A DNA stretch of 64,000 bases from the NCBI RefSeq assembly GCF_014863545.1, contig NZ_CP062260.1:2666001-2730000 (forward strand), written 5' to 3'. Source of the DNA: Paenibacillus sp. JNUCC32 (GTDB taxonomy: Bacteria > Bacillota > Bacilli > Paenibacillales > Paenibacillaceae). Each line of letters begins with the position of its first letter. Position 1 is the stretch's first letter. The notes beneath the pieces are model-generated. The model ran no database searches. It worked only from the letters and a program-made list of their open reading frames with translations, and had not been told where the DNA came from. This document shows positions 24,839-33,582 of this stretch, one piece after another. Position numbers and translations under genes: made by a program.

Positions 24839-26260
24839 CTACGCTAGGCGAAGCTTGATTTCCGCTATCGTGCCTTGGCCAACCTCGCTGCGAACCTTAA
24901 TCTCCCCGCCATGGGCGATGACGATATCACGTGTAATAGCCATGCCAAGCCCCGATCCCTTATGGAGCTCTCCCGTATTCGTCCCCCGGAAATAACGGTC
25001 GAAGATTCTTCCGAGTTCTTCCTCCTTAATGCCTTTCCCATTGTCCTCCACCCGAATAAGAATATGATCCTCGTTCTTCTCGACTTGAACCTTGATCGCA
25101 ACATCCTCGCGGTTATGAACGATTGCATTGAAAATCAAGTTGCTGATCGCCCTGCGGATCAGGATATCGTCGACCTCGACTTGAATGGCTTCATGGCTGC
25201 TACCAAATTCAATGTCCCGATTGGAATAACCTGGATTGTTCAAGGTATCGATCACGGCATTTCGGACCAGACTAACAATGTTTATATGCTTCTTATTCAG
25301 CATCAGCTCTTTGTTCCTCAAGCGGGTCGACAGATTCAAATCCTCAATCACGTCCCGCAAATAGATGGATTTACGTTCAATGATCCCGGCATAATCCCTT
25401 ATTTCGTCTTGCGAGAACTGGTACTCCGTATCCTTCAACATTTCGGCATAGCCTTGAATCGAAGCCAGGGGCGTTTTGATGTCATGCGAGATATTGCCGA
25501 TCCACTCTTCCCTCATCGCATCCAATTTTTTTCTTTCCTTCTCGCTTGCTTGCAGCTCTTGGGATAGAAGATTGATGTTGGCAAACACATCCTTGTACAC
25601 CCCTTTAGGCTGGTGATAGATGTGATAATTACGGTTCGCCAGCCGCTTAATGCTGTCGATCAGCATAAACATGGGTTTGGTCAGCCGCTTGCTGAAGATA
25701 TATGCGATACATAAGGCGATGAATCCGTCAACGATGATGAGGATCAAGCTAAAGATCTTGAACGTTTGTACAAAATTTCGAGTGTCGATCGTGAGCACTT
25801 GCCGCTCCAAGTATGGAGAAGTGAAGCCAACCAAGTAACTGAAACGATGATCGGAGTATGTTTTCTCGCCGATAAAGACGGTTGATAGTACGTCCTTCTC
25901 GATGTACTTATAAATTTGCACCATATCAATCGGAGTGTATTTCGTTTTCGCTCCTTCAGGAGCCCGATAACGGTAAATTTCCCTGCCATCCTCATCCAAA
26001 ACCTGAAGCCAGGCCTCATTCTGCTTCAGAATGTCCTTGCCCTTCTCGCTCACGGAAGCACCGGATTCCGAAATCACGATATGCTCCCTGAAGGATCGGG
26101 AAATCGCCTCTGCCGAGGTTTGCCTGCCGGTGGTCAGGAAATCCTCATTCATCGATTGCATAACAAACAAGCCGATGACAACGATGATATTCATAATAAT
26201 CACGATGACGACAATAAGCACGACGGAGACCAGATACCTGCCGGTAAGCTTCCACCTCAT
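24839..26260 (-). CDS. Sensor histidine kinase of the ABC-transporter/peptidase module
   Basis: This 473-residue kinase has two membrane segments (about 10-34 and 170-190) around a 130-residue extracellular sensor region, a linker, the phospho-acceptor site GNISHDIKTPLASIQGYAEML (split here: His about residue 256), and the ATPase domain with N-box NLIFNAIVHN, G1 DNGKGI and G2 GSGLGMAI. Kinases of classical Bce modules lack a sensor domain and listen to the transporter; this one could sense directly as well. It follows its response regulator with only three bases between them. Last gene of the six-gene unit starting at 32377. Confidence 0.9.
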   Translation of the reverse strand: MRWKLTGRYLVSVVLIVVIVIIMNIIVVIGLFVMQSMNEDFLTTGRQTSAEAISRSFREHIVISESGASVSEKGKDILKQNEAWLQVLDEDGREIYRYRAPEGAKTKYTPIDMVQIYKYIEKDVLSTVFIGEKTYSDHRFSYLVGFTSPYLERQVLTIDTRNFVQTFKIFSLILIIVDGFIALCIAYIFSKRLTKPMFMLIDSIKRLANRNYHIYHQPKGVYKDVFANINLLSQELQASEKERKKLDAMREEWIGNISHDIKTPLASIQGYAEMLKDTEYQFSQDEIRDYAGIIERKSIYLRDVIEDLNLSTRLRNKELMLNKKHINIVSLVRNAVIDTLNNPGYSNRDIEFGSSHEAIQVEVDDILIRRAISNLIFNAIVHNREDVAIKVQVEKNEDHILIRVEDNGKGIKEEELGRIFDRYFRGTNTGELHKGSGLGMAITRDIVIAHGGEIKVRSEVGQGTIAEIKLRLA

Positions 26261-26263
26261 GCC

Positions 26264-26971
26264 TTATTCTTCCTCTACGGCCAGCTTATACCCAAGGCCT
26301 TTTACCGTCAGCAGATAACGCGGATTCGAGGGATCATCCTCGATTTTCTCCCGCAGTCTTCGGATATGCACCATCACGGTATTATCGAAACCGAAAAATT
26401 CCTCGCCCCACACCTGATCATATAAACTTTCCTTGCTCATGATCTGGCCCGGGTGCTTGAGCATCAGCGTCAGCAAGCCAAGCTCCTTCGGTTTCAGCGG
26501 AATGACCTTGCCGTTCTTCTTCAGTTCGATCTTTTCCTCATCTAATTCAAATGGTCCTACTTGAACAAGACGATTCGGCTTTTCCTCTTGCTGAGGCATT
26601 TCCGGTCTGCGAAATCGGGCTTTTATCCGGTACGCCACTTCTTTGGGGCTGAATGGCTTCGTAATGTAATCGTCACCGCCGATGGCAAAACCCAGGATTT
26701 TATCAATCTCCTCTGTCTTGGCCGACAAGAAGAATATCGGGACATTGGAGATGCTGCGAATTTTCTTGCACACCTCGTAACCTTCTCCGTCGGGAAGCAT
26801 GATATCCAGGATAACGATATCGGGCTGACGCTGCTGAAATTCAATCCATGCTTCCTCTGCCGTAGCTGCGGTGTACACCTGATCGATCCCCTCTTTGATC
26901 AGCACGGTTTGAAGCAGCCTGACAATATCGGCTTCATCATCAACCACTAGTACTCTTTGATCAAACGCCAT
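26264..26971 (-). CDS. Response regulator, OmpR/PhoB family
   Basis: This 235-residue regulator has a receiver domain with the acidic pocket DDEAD (about 11-15), phospho-acceptor Asp in DIVILDIMLPDGEG (about residue 56), Thr/Ser switch in FFLSAKT and Lys in ITKPFSPKE, and a winged-helix DNA-binding domain with the typical MSKESLYDQVWGEEFFG ... VMVHIRRLREKIEDDPSNP ... VKGLGYKL. It partners the adjacent kinase. Its likely target is the promoter before the ABC ATPase gene, where two 11-bp direct repeats 22 bp apart overlap the -35 region. A 94-base gap separates it from the upstream peptidase gene, room for a second promoter. Confidence 0.92.
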   Translation of the reverse strand: MAFDQRVLVVDDEADIVRLLQTVLIKEGIDQVYTAATAEEAWIEFQQRQPDIVILDIMLPDGEGYEVCKKIRSISNVPIFFLSAKTEEIDKILGFAIGGDDYITKPFSPKEVAYRIKARFRRPEMPQQEEKPNRLVQVGPFELDEEKIELKKNGKVIPLKPKELGLLTLMLKHPGQIMSKESLYDQVWGEEFFGFDNTVMVHIRRLREKIEDDPSNPRYLLTVKGLGYKLAVEEE

Positions 26972-27065
26972 TTGATTCCCCCCTTGCTATAACAACCATC
27001 TTTCCCACTTGGTAAGCTGCTATTCAATTAAGCCAGCCTGCTTGAACTCGTAATGATATCGGCAC

Positions 27066-29273
27066 TTATTCCGCCGAGAAAAACTTCGACAATGGATTCT
27101 CCACTTGTTTATCTAACAACACCTTCCCCGTCTTGTCCAACACATAGTACTGATAATAAGCGCTCGTGAATCCGAGTGATTCCTGCATTTTTGCCATGTA
27201 CGTCTCCATGGCCTCGTCTGTTATATGATCACCATTCCAGAAATAGTGCAGCAATAAGCGATTTTGATTAAATGGATGCTTGATCACGTACGCTCCGGAA
27301 GCACTCGGTTGATTCATGGTATCCTTCCAGGCAAAGCCCATTTTGTTGGCCCGATCGACGATACCGGATTTCAGGGCTTGGATCACCCCGTTCGTTTTAC
27401 CGTTGCCGATCACGATCAGGTTGTTGGTCCCCAGTTCCTTTTTCATTTTCTTTTTTAATACCTGGCGATCCCGAATGACCTCGTATTTCACTCCGCTGAT
27501 ATCCAGAAGCATCGAGAGCTGGTTTACCATGGCTTCTTGCTGTTTGCGTGTTCGCCTGCTTGCTTGATCGCTCAGGACGATCGATAACGGCTCTCCCTGA
27601 AGGGCCTTATCCATGATACGGCTCATCGTTTCGTAGGGCAAATCTGGAATTTGGGTTAAGGCCGATTGATACAGCAATTGAAACTGGTCATGCATATAGG
27701 CGGTTTTCTCTTCCTCTGTCAGCTGGTATTCTGGCTTTAGCACAAAACCCGGTTGATATAGTGCGGCGGCCATTTCGTTTCGCGCCTCATTTCCGAGCAC
27801 GTCGTCTATCGTTTGGAGCAGCCCCTCAATCGTAGCATTTTTGTAGACATAGCGTTTGAAATATTCCCTCATCATGCGGTCAAACTTCTCTTCGCCCACG
27901 GAACGATACAATTGGTAGATCGCTTGGCGGCCTTTATCGTAATATACCGGACTAGCCATATCCCCCACCTCGTCATTGTTTGACGCTATAGCAAGTTCCA
28001 GCGAGGAATCGTCAACTTGAATGGATCTAAAGCCATTCAGCTTATCCCCCTGCTTCTCGGCAAAATACACCTTGGAAAAATCGGCGAAACCTTCATCGAG
28101 GAAAGACTCCGTCTCCGAATCGTTCCCGATCAGCGCGTGAAACCATTGATGAGCGATTTCATGAACGAATACCGTATCCTGCGCCGGATCAGCCTGCCCC
28201 TGAACTTGCCCCATTTGAATGACACGCGAATATTCGATAGCCACGCCCTCTACATATGACTCCACGATGCGAAAATCTGGATATGGATATGGGCCGTATT
28301 TATCACCAAAGAATTGAATGGCCTTAAATGCTTGATCAATATACCGGTCAATGATCTGTTTCTTTCCCGGTTCGTTATCAAAATAATAATATTCGATCGT
28401 CAACCCGTCACGCGTAACGCTGTCCACCTTGAAATTGGGACTGGCAAAGAATACGAATTCCCTTGTATTATTGGCAACAGCCGAAACGACTTTGCGGCCG
28501 GGTTTCACGTCATTCCGTGTCGTTATCGTGCCTGGCATCGCCACTTGATAAGCATCAGGAACATTGATATCTACTTCATAATCCGCAGAAGTATAATAAT
28601 CGGTCTCGAACGTTGAACTGTAAGGGGTAGTATTCCATTGATGCTTATCCTCGTCATAGACCGACATGACCGGAAACCAGTGAGCGCCATTCACAATATC
28701 CCGGTAATACGATAAGCGCTGTGAGCCATACGGAATCTTCAAAGAAAAATCCATATATACCGTGATCGATCCGCCAGGCGGCAAGGGCTGCCTCAATTGA
28801 ACGGTCAAAGCCTGTTCTTTATCGCTGAAATCAAGAGCTTGACCGCTGGAGGTCACATTCTCGATATCAATGCCGCCAAGAAAATCCTCCGGTTGTTTAT
28901 CCGGATGGTTCTTGCTGATTTCTTCGTTTGATCGTTTAAACATGGACGTCTGCGTTGATGCCGAGCGGTTGGCGTTGGCATATGTATGGAACGCCAGCTC
29001 ACTCAGCGTATCTTGGCTGGTGTTTCGATACGTGATCCTGCTGCTTCCCTGCATGGTCATATCCTTCTCATTCAGCCTAGCCTGAATATCGTAATGAATC
29101 GGTGCTTGCGCTTCAATATCCGCGGCGATTGGCGCAATCGTTGAAGCTGGCGCAGCTTTCGCCGCCGCACTTCCCGGTCCGATGACCGGGCCCGCCGCCA
29201 AAGTCAATGCGAGCGAGCCGATGATCGTTTTTTTGGTCAAATTCGCCGTTCTACTTCTCAATGAATTCATCAT
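27066..29273 (-). CDS. Secreted M1-type (gluzincin) zinc metallopeptidase
   Basis: This 735-residue protein has a signal peptide (basic MMNSLRSRTANLTKK, hydrophobic core 16-38, then AxA). The catalytic zinc site is HEIAH (371-375) with the third ligand Glu394 after the canonical 18-residue spacing (FLDEGF). The N-terminal about 230 residues form the beta-sandwich typical of M1 enzymes. The exopeptidase motif GxMEN is not intact: the matching position reads VEGVAIEYS (about 341-349), so amino-terminal recognition may differ from true aminopeptidases. The C-terminal part (from about 500) ends in a region like LDKTGKVLL. A clear AAGGGGG precedes the ATG pair. It sits inside a peptide-sensing transporter operon, 24 bases after yxeA, which suggests cleavage of an external peptide that the module senses or expels. 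Confidence 0.9.
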   Translation of the reverse strand: MMNSLRSRTANLTKKTIIGSLALTLAAGPVIGPGSAAAKAAPASTIAPIAADIEAQAPIHYDIQARLNEKDMTMQGSSRITYRNTSQDTLSELAFHTYANANRSASTQTSMFKRSNEEISKNHPDKQPEDFLGGIDIENVTSSGQALDFSDKEQALTVQLRQPLPPGGSITVYMDFSLKIPYGSQRLSYYRDIVNGAHWFPVMSVYDEDKHQWNTTPYSSTFETDYYTSADYEVDINVPDAYQVAMPGTITTRNDVKPGRKVVSAVANNTREFVFFASPNFKVDSVTRDGLTIEYYYFDNEPGKKQIIDRYIDQAFKAIQFFGDKYGPYPYPDFRIVESYVEGVAIEYSRVIQMGQVQGQADPAQDTVFVHEIAHQWFHALIGNDSETESFLDEGFADFSKVYFAEKQGDKLNGFRSIQVDDSSLELAIASNNDEVGDMASPVYYDKGRQAIYQLYRSVGEEKFDRMMREYFKRYVYKNATIEGLLQTIDDVLGNEARNEMAAALYQPGFVLKPEYQLTEEEKTAYMHDQFQLLYQSALTQIPDLPYETMSRIMDKALQGEPLSIVLSDQASRRTRKQQEAMVNQLSMLLDISGVKYEVIRDRQVLKKKMKKELGTNNLIVIGNGKTNGVIQALKSGIVDRANKMGFAWKDTMNQPSASGAYVIKHPFNQNRLLLHYFWNGDHITDEAMETYMAKMQESLGFTSAYYQYYVLDKTGKVLLDKQVENPLSKFFSAE

Positions 29274-29297
29274 GTGATCCCCCTTAGATACGATCCC

Positions 29298-29663
29298 TTA
29301 TTTCCCTAAAGCATCAAGCTTCAGCTTGGCTGGTCCCGGCAGCTCGCTGGCCTGTACCTCTTGATAGGAGCTGACGCCTGTTTTTTTAACATAGACACGC
29401 AAGTAAGCTTCCTTACGCAGCTCTTTATGCGCTGTAAAGGTTAACGTCTTTGCCGCTCCCTCTTTATCAAAGCCCTCCAAATTGTATTCATAGTAGACGT
29501 ATTTTTCTCCATTATCAGACTTATCTTCTACTCGCGTCCCTTCTTGAACTTGCACAAAATATTGATCCGTACCGAGACGGTTCATGTTCACGTTCTGAAT
29601 GAAGATGATGAATCCGATTAGGAGGACGGCTAAAACGCCGCCGAAGATCATTGTTTTTTTCAT
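29298..29663 (-). CDS. yxeA: YxeA family secreted/membrane-anchored protein
   Basis: This 121-residue protein has an N-terminal membrane segment (about 5-25) and a small outside beta domain with YxeA family marks: DQYFVQV, EYNLEGFDKEG, LRKEAYLRVYVKK and a final Y-E-V/L region (SSYQEVQASELP). In Bacillus, yxeA lies next to the yxdJK two-component and yxdLM transporter genes; here too it directly follows the permease gene (25-base gap). Role unknown; likely an accessory to the peptide-handling module. GGAGAG precedes the ATG. Confidence 0.85.
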   Translation of the reverse strand: MKKTMIFGGVLAVLLIGFIIFIQNVNMNRLGTDQYFVQVQEGTRVEDKSDNGEKYVYYEYNLEGFDKEGAAKTLTFTAHKELRKEAYLRVYVKKTGVSSYQEVQASELPGPAKLKLDALGK

Positions 29664-29688
29664 GGTTACTCTCCTTTTCTTGATAAAC

Positions 29689-31626
29689 CTATTTGTTTTT
29701 CGTTACGATTCTATAGTAGGCATTCACGGTGACTACATAGTAGATGAGATAGATGCAAGTATATACGCCCATACAGATCACGACCGGTATCAACAGATTC
29801 ATGTTTAGAAGCCTGGACAAGGCTATCAATGCTACCGAGCAGTGGGCAATGCCGGCGATGAGCGGCAGCGCAAAGATAAACAAAACCTGGTGGGCGATGG
29901 TTTTTCTGACCTCGCGTTTGTTCACGCCGATTTTACTTAATATCCGGTACCTTGCCTTATCCGAGTTCGCTTCGGTTAATTGCTTGAAGTATATGATGCT
30001 GACGGTCGCCGTGAGGAACACGAGCCCCAGGAATCCTCCCATAAATATCAACAGGCCCGACGATTCCATTCCTCTTGCATAATCCTGATAATAGCTTGCG
30101 AATCCCGCGCTTTCCGGCAGGACGCCCTCAATTTCCTCCGTTAACTGCTTTGCTTGGTCCTGATTCGATATGCCGTATGCTTCCAGGCTAAAAGATTTAT
30201 TTGTCTCCTTCTCCAATTTCGCAAATAACTCATCGCTTAAGACGATGGTGGAGTACACCGTCCCCATGTTCAGCACACTGAATTTCTTCAATTGCTTAAA
30301 CGTGATATCATGCTCCTGGTTGTTCTGCATAAGCTTCACCTTCGAGCCTTCATACGCTGGCGATATGCCTTCGTAATAAACCGGGTCCAGAACAGCAGCC
30401 TCATCGCCCTTTAATTCCATGGCTTCCTTGCGGCCCTGCAGCTTCGCCAGCTCGTTAAAATCCTGATTGGATATGGCGCTGTAGGTCTGCTTGTCATACG
30501 AGAATGCCGCATCAAGTCCGCTGACATCGGCATCCACTTCAAGGACAGGCACGGTTGCATGGTACAACAGCCCATGGTCCGATGAGGAGGCGATCAGCTC
30601 GTCGATTCGTTTGGTTGTCACGTCATCGCCGCTAATAAACGTCATGCTGTTCGGGTTTGCTAGCGAGGCATTGGCTGCATTGCTGTAATAAAAGCTGTAA
30701 GCCGTTCCGACGGCGGTAAGCGTCGTTGCGCTTAGCACCGCAATAATGGTTAACGTACGAGCATTGCCTTTGATGCGATATAGAAGCTGGGAGATGCTGA
30801 TGATGTTCATCCCGTTCCAAAATCTGTTCTTGTTATTCCTGGATAATTTCAACAAGGTTACGGTCAGGGTGCTGAACAGCAGATACGTGCCGATAATCAC
30901 CGTTATGAGGATGACGAGCGGCGTCAGCATGAATCCCATCGCTGCCCATACCTTGGATTGCAGCAAATTCTGCAGGGCCAGCCAGTAACCGACGCCAACG
31001 AACACCAGCGACAATATGGCGGTAATCCATGAAGCCTTGGGTTCCTGTTCTCCCTCCTGATCCGCATGAAACAATTCAATCAATTTGAACCGGTAGATCA
31101 ATCGGTAACCCTGCAACGACGTAATAAGCGTTATGATCATGAACACGATGGTGGTGTTGATGATGGCCTCGGGGGATATCGAAAAGCTCGTTATCGCGTC
31201 GTAACCCATCACCTTCATTAACAGGGAAACAAAAAATCTGGCGAGCACGGATCCGAGAGTTATCCCAGCCAGCAAAGCCAGCACGCCCATCAGAAAGTTT
31301 TCATAAAATAACATCAGCCCGATCTGTTTCTTCCTAACGCCAAGCAGCGAATACAGTCCGACTTCTTTCTTGCGTTTGCGGGTAAAGAACGAGTTGGAAT
31401 ACCAGATGAAAACAGCCACGAAGATGATCAGCACAACGGCGGCAGCGCTAAAGGCCGAACTGATTTTGGTGGACCCCTCCGCAGCGGACTGTATCGCCGT
31501 ATCATATTTCAATGAAACAAAAGTGAAGTAAATGACGATACTAAAAATCATCGAGGCGAAATACAAAAAGTAATTCGCGAGATTTTTGCGGATGTTTTTT
31601 CTGGCAATGCTAAACAGTGTCATCAT
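29689..31626 (-). CDS. BceB/YxdM-type ABC transporter permease (FtsX family)
   Basis: This 645-residue permease has about ten membrane segments: one near the start, three FtsX-type segments (about 45-160), further pairs (about 195-290), a large extracellular domain (about 310-520) and a final FtsX set (about 525-640). That layout and the N-terminal IARKNIRKNLANYFLYFASM are the Bce/Yxd pattern; such permeases remove antimicrobial peptides from the cell surface and signal to the kinase through the large loop. The ATG at 31626 follows GGGGGTG, giving a 17-base overlap with the end of the ATPase gene and so translational coupling. The peptide recognised is unknown. Confidence 0.9.
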   Translation of the reverse strand: MMTLFSIARKNIRKNLANYFLYFASMIFSIVIYFTFVSLKYDTAIQSAAEGSTKISSAFSAAAVVLIIFVAVFIWYSNSFFTRKRKKEVGLYSLLGVRKKQIGLMLFYENFLMGVLALLAGITLGSVLARFFVSLLMKVMGYDAITSFSISPEAIINTTIVFMIITLITSLQGYRLIYRFKLIELFHADQEGEQEPKASWITAILSLVFVGVGYWLALQNLLQSKVWAAMGFMLTPLVILITVIIGTYLLFSTLTVTLLKLSRNNKNRFWNGMNIISISQLLYRIKGNARTLTIIAVLSATTLTAVGTAYSFYYSNAANASLANPNSMTFISGDDVTTKRIDELIASSSDHGLLYHATVPVLEVDADVSGLDAAFSYDKQTYSAISNQDFNELAKLQGRKEAMELKGDEAAVLDPVYYEGISPAYEGSKVKLMQNNQEHDITFKQLKKFSVLNMGTVYSTIVLSDELFAKLEKETNKSFSLEAYGISNQDQAKQLTEEIEGVLPESAGFASYYQDYARGMESSGLLIFMGGFLGLVFLTATVSIIYFKQLTEANSDKARYRILSKIGVNKREVRKTIAHQVLFIFALPLIAGIAHCSVALIALSRLLNMNLLIPVVICMGVYTCIYLIYYVVTVNAYYRIVTKNK

Positions 31627-32377
31627 GTTCACCCCCAAGCGCGGCCAGCACTTCGAGTATTTGATCAAAAAATACCTTGCGCAATTGGTCTTCTCGATGG
31701 AGCTCCTGGTACAGCCGGCCGTCTTTTATGAAAATGACGCGTTTGCAGAAGCTTGCCGCATAGGCATCGTGAGTGACCATCAGGATGGTGGAATGATGAA
31801 ACTCATTCAGTTTCTTTAAACTTTGCAGCAGGCTGGCCGCCGACTTGGAATCCAGCGCCCCTGTCGGCTCGTCCGCCAGGATCAGGCTAGGATGGGCAAC
31901 GATGGCGCGCGATGCTGCGGTGCGCTGCTTCTGGCCCCCCGAGATGTGATAAGGATATTTGCCTAAGATATCGCGAATGCCGAACGTGTCGGCGATTTCG
32001 TTAACCCGCTTCTCAATCTCCGCTGCAGACACCTTGGACAATGCCAGCGGCAGTACAATATTTTCTTTGACGGTCAGGGTATCCAGCAGGTTGTAGTCCT
32101 GAAATATGAATCCAAGCTGATTCCGGCGAAAATCGGATAACTGCTCCTCGTTCATCGACAGGATATGTTGTCCGGCAATGGTAATATCGCCTGCCGTCGG
32201 TGTATCGATCGTCGAGAAGATATTCAGCAGCGTGGATTTGCCGGCCCCGGAGGGTCCCATAATGCCGACAAACTCGCCTTCCTGAATCTCAAGATTGATA
32301 TCTTGCAATGCCGTATATGAATTTCCTTGGATACCGAATATTTTTTCTACATGTTTTGCCTGTAATATGGTTGTCAT
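31610..32377 (-). CDS. BceA/YxdL-type ABC transporter ATP-binding protein
   Basis: This 255-residue ATPase carries Walker A GPSGAGKST (about 40-48), Q-loop FQDYNLLD, signature ISGGQKQRTAASRAI, Walker B LILADEPTGALDS and switch His in VTHDAYAASF. Its Ala-Ala in the place of the usual RVAIARAL residues is a mild difference. It powers the adjacent FtsX-type permease. It is the first gene of the six-gene operon and has GGAGAAG before the ATG. The promoter upstream holds direct repeats probably bound by the cognate response regulator. Confidence 0.93.
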   Translation of the reverse strand: MTTILQAKHVEKIFGIQGNSYTALQDINLEIQEGEFVGIMGPSGAGKSTLLNIFSTIDTPTAGDITIAGQHILSMNEEQLSDFRRNQLGFIFQDYNLLDTLTVKENIVLPLALSKVSAAEIEKRVNEIADTFGIRDILGKYPYHISGGQKQRTAASRAIVAHPSLILADEPTGALDSKSAASLLQSLKKLNEFHHSTILMVTHDAYAASFCKRVIFIKDGRLYQELHREDQLRKVFFDQILEVLAALGGEHDDTV

Positions 32378-32400
32378 ATGGCTTCTCCTTCAAGTCGTCG

Positions 32401-32477
32401 TTTGTTAAGCACAGATGTAATTATAGAAGGCGAACCTTACACGATTTTTATACGAACCTTACATAAAGCTTAACAAA
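32401..32477. repeat. Perfect 10-bp inverted repeat flanking the transporter operon promoter
   Basis: TTTGTTAAGC at 32401-32410 is the exact reverse complement of 32468-32477. The arms enclose the -10 box and both direct repeats. The outer arm is also close to the start of the divergent glutaminase gene, so a protein bound here could affect both. Confidence 0.6.
32420..32463 (-). promoter_or_regulatory. Promoter and response-regulator site of the six-gene transporter/peptidase operon
   Basis: On the minus strand TATAAT lies at 32420-32425. Two copies of TGTAAGGTTCG (plus positions 32431-32441 and 32453-32463) are spaced by 22 bp, two helical turns, and cover the -35 region, which itself lacks a good sigma-A -35. 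This is the usual design for activation by an OmpR-family dimer. Confidence 0.65.
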
Positions 32478-32530
32478 ACGGCAGTAACGACTCGGACTCA
32501 TCAATATGTATCCATGGAGGGGTATAAACG

Positions 32531-33472
32531 ATGACATCTCCCGACCTCGAAGCCATCCGGCAGCGGCTGCCGGACTGGCTGAAAGCAAGCTCGCCATGCT
32601 CAGACAGAGGTAAAGTCGCCTCTTACATTCCCGAACTGTCCAAAGCTCCACATGATGCCTTGGGCATTACCCTTCTAAGCGCTCAGGGAGAATCCGTCAC
32701 AGCCGGGGACTGCGGGCTTCGTTTTACGATGCAAAGCATCTCCAAAGTATTCACGCTGATCCTGGCACTGATGGACAATGGAGAGGAAACCGTTTTTGGC
32801 AAGGTTGGCATGGAGCCGACCGGAGACAACTTCAATTCCATGCTGAAGCTGGAGCTCGTTCGGCCCGGCATTCCCTTCAATCCGATGATTAATGCAGGCG
32901 CGATTACCGTTTCTTCCTTGATTAACGGAAGCAGCCCGTACGAGAAGTCAAGTAGAATTCTTCAGTTTCTTAAAGAGCTATCCGGGAACGTCAACTTGGA
33001 TTATGATATGGGCGTTTATCGCTCGGAATCGGATACCGGAAATTTAAATCGTTCCATAGCGTTCTTTTTGAAAGAAAACGGGGTTCTCAGCGGAGATGTT
33101 GAAGAGGTGTTGGAGGTATACTTCAGGCACTGCTCCATTGTTGTGGATTGTGCCGATTTAGCCCGGATGGGCTTGGTCCTGGCCTGCAGCGGTTTGGATC
33201 CGCTAACCGGTAAAACGCTCATTCCTCGCAGGTATGTTCAAATCGCCAAGACGTTCATGACGACATGCGGGATGTACAACGCGTCGGGCGAATTTGCCAT
33301 TCAGGTAGGATTGCCGGCCAAAAGCGGCGTTTCAGGAGGCATCTTAACATTAGTACCGGGACGTTACGGCATCGGCGTGGTAGGCCCGGCACTGAATGAT
33401 AAAGGGAACAGTTATGCAGGCGTGCATCTCCTGCAAACCTTGTCCCGGGAGATGGACTGGAGTATGTTCTAA
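32531..33472 (+). CDS. glsA: Glutaminase A (serine-dependent)
   Basis: This 313-residue enzyme hydrolyses L-glutamine to glutamate and ammonia. It has the beta-lactamase-like catalytic set: SxxK in MQSISKVF (about residues 70-73), the glutamine-binding Asn and Glu in NPMINAGAI and DYDMGVYRSESDTGNLNRS (YxSE and N), and the late GLPAKSGVSGGI loop. This matches the Bacillus YbgJ/YlaM group. AGGGG precedes the ATG. It diverges from the transporter operon (153-bp gap) and ends at a strong terminator, so it is monocistronic. No glutamine transporter lies next to it. Confidence 0.93.
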   Translation: MTSPDLEAIRQRLPDWLKASSPCSDRGKVASYIPELSKAPHDALGITLLSAQGESVTAGDCGLRFTMQSISKVFTLILALMDNGEETVFGKVGMEPTGDNFNSMLKLELVRPGIPFNPMINAGAITVSSLINGSSPYEKSSRILQFLKELSGNVNLDYDMGVYRSESDTGNLNRSIAFFLKENGVLSGDVEEVLEVYFRHCSIVVDCADLARMGLVLACSGLDPLTGKTLIPRRYVQIAKTFMTTCGMYNASGEFAIQVGLPAKSGVSGGILTLVPGRYGIGVVGPALNDKGNSYAGVHLLQTLSREMDWSMF

Positions 33473-33476
33473 GTAA

Positions 33477-33516
33477 AAATCCCCCTGAAGCAAGAGCATA
33501 TGCTTAAGGGGGATTG
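33477..33516 (+). terminator. Terminator of glsA
   Basis: A long stem AATCCCCCT...AGGGGGATT with an inner AAGCA/TGCTT extension (33479-33515) lies just after the stop codon. Flanking A and T runs are short, so it is bidirectional at best. Confidence 0.75.
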
Positions 33517-33582
33517 ATTCGCAGCCTTTTTCTCAAAAATAATAACGACAACATTCCTGCCATCTTCGTATGAATCCAACTG

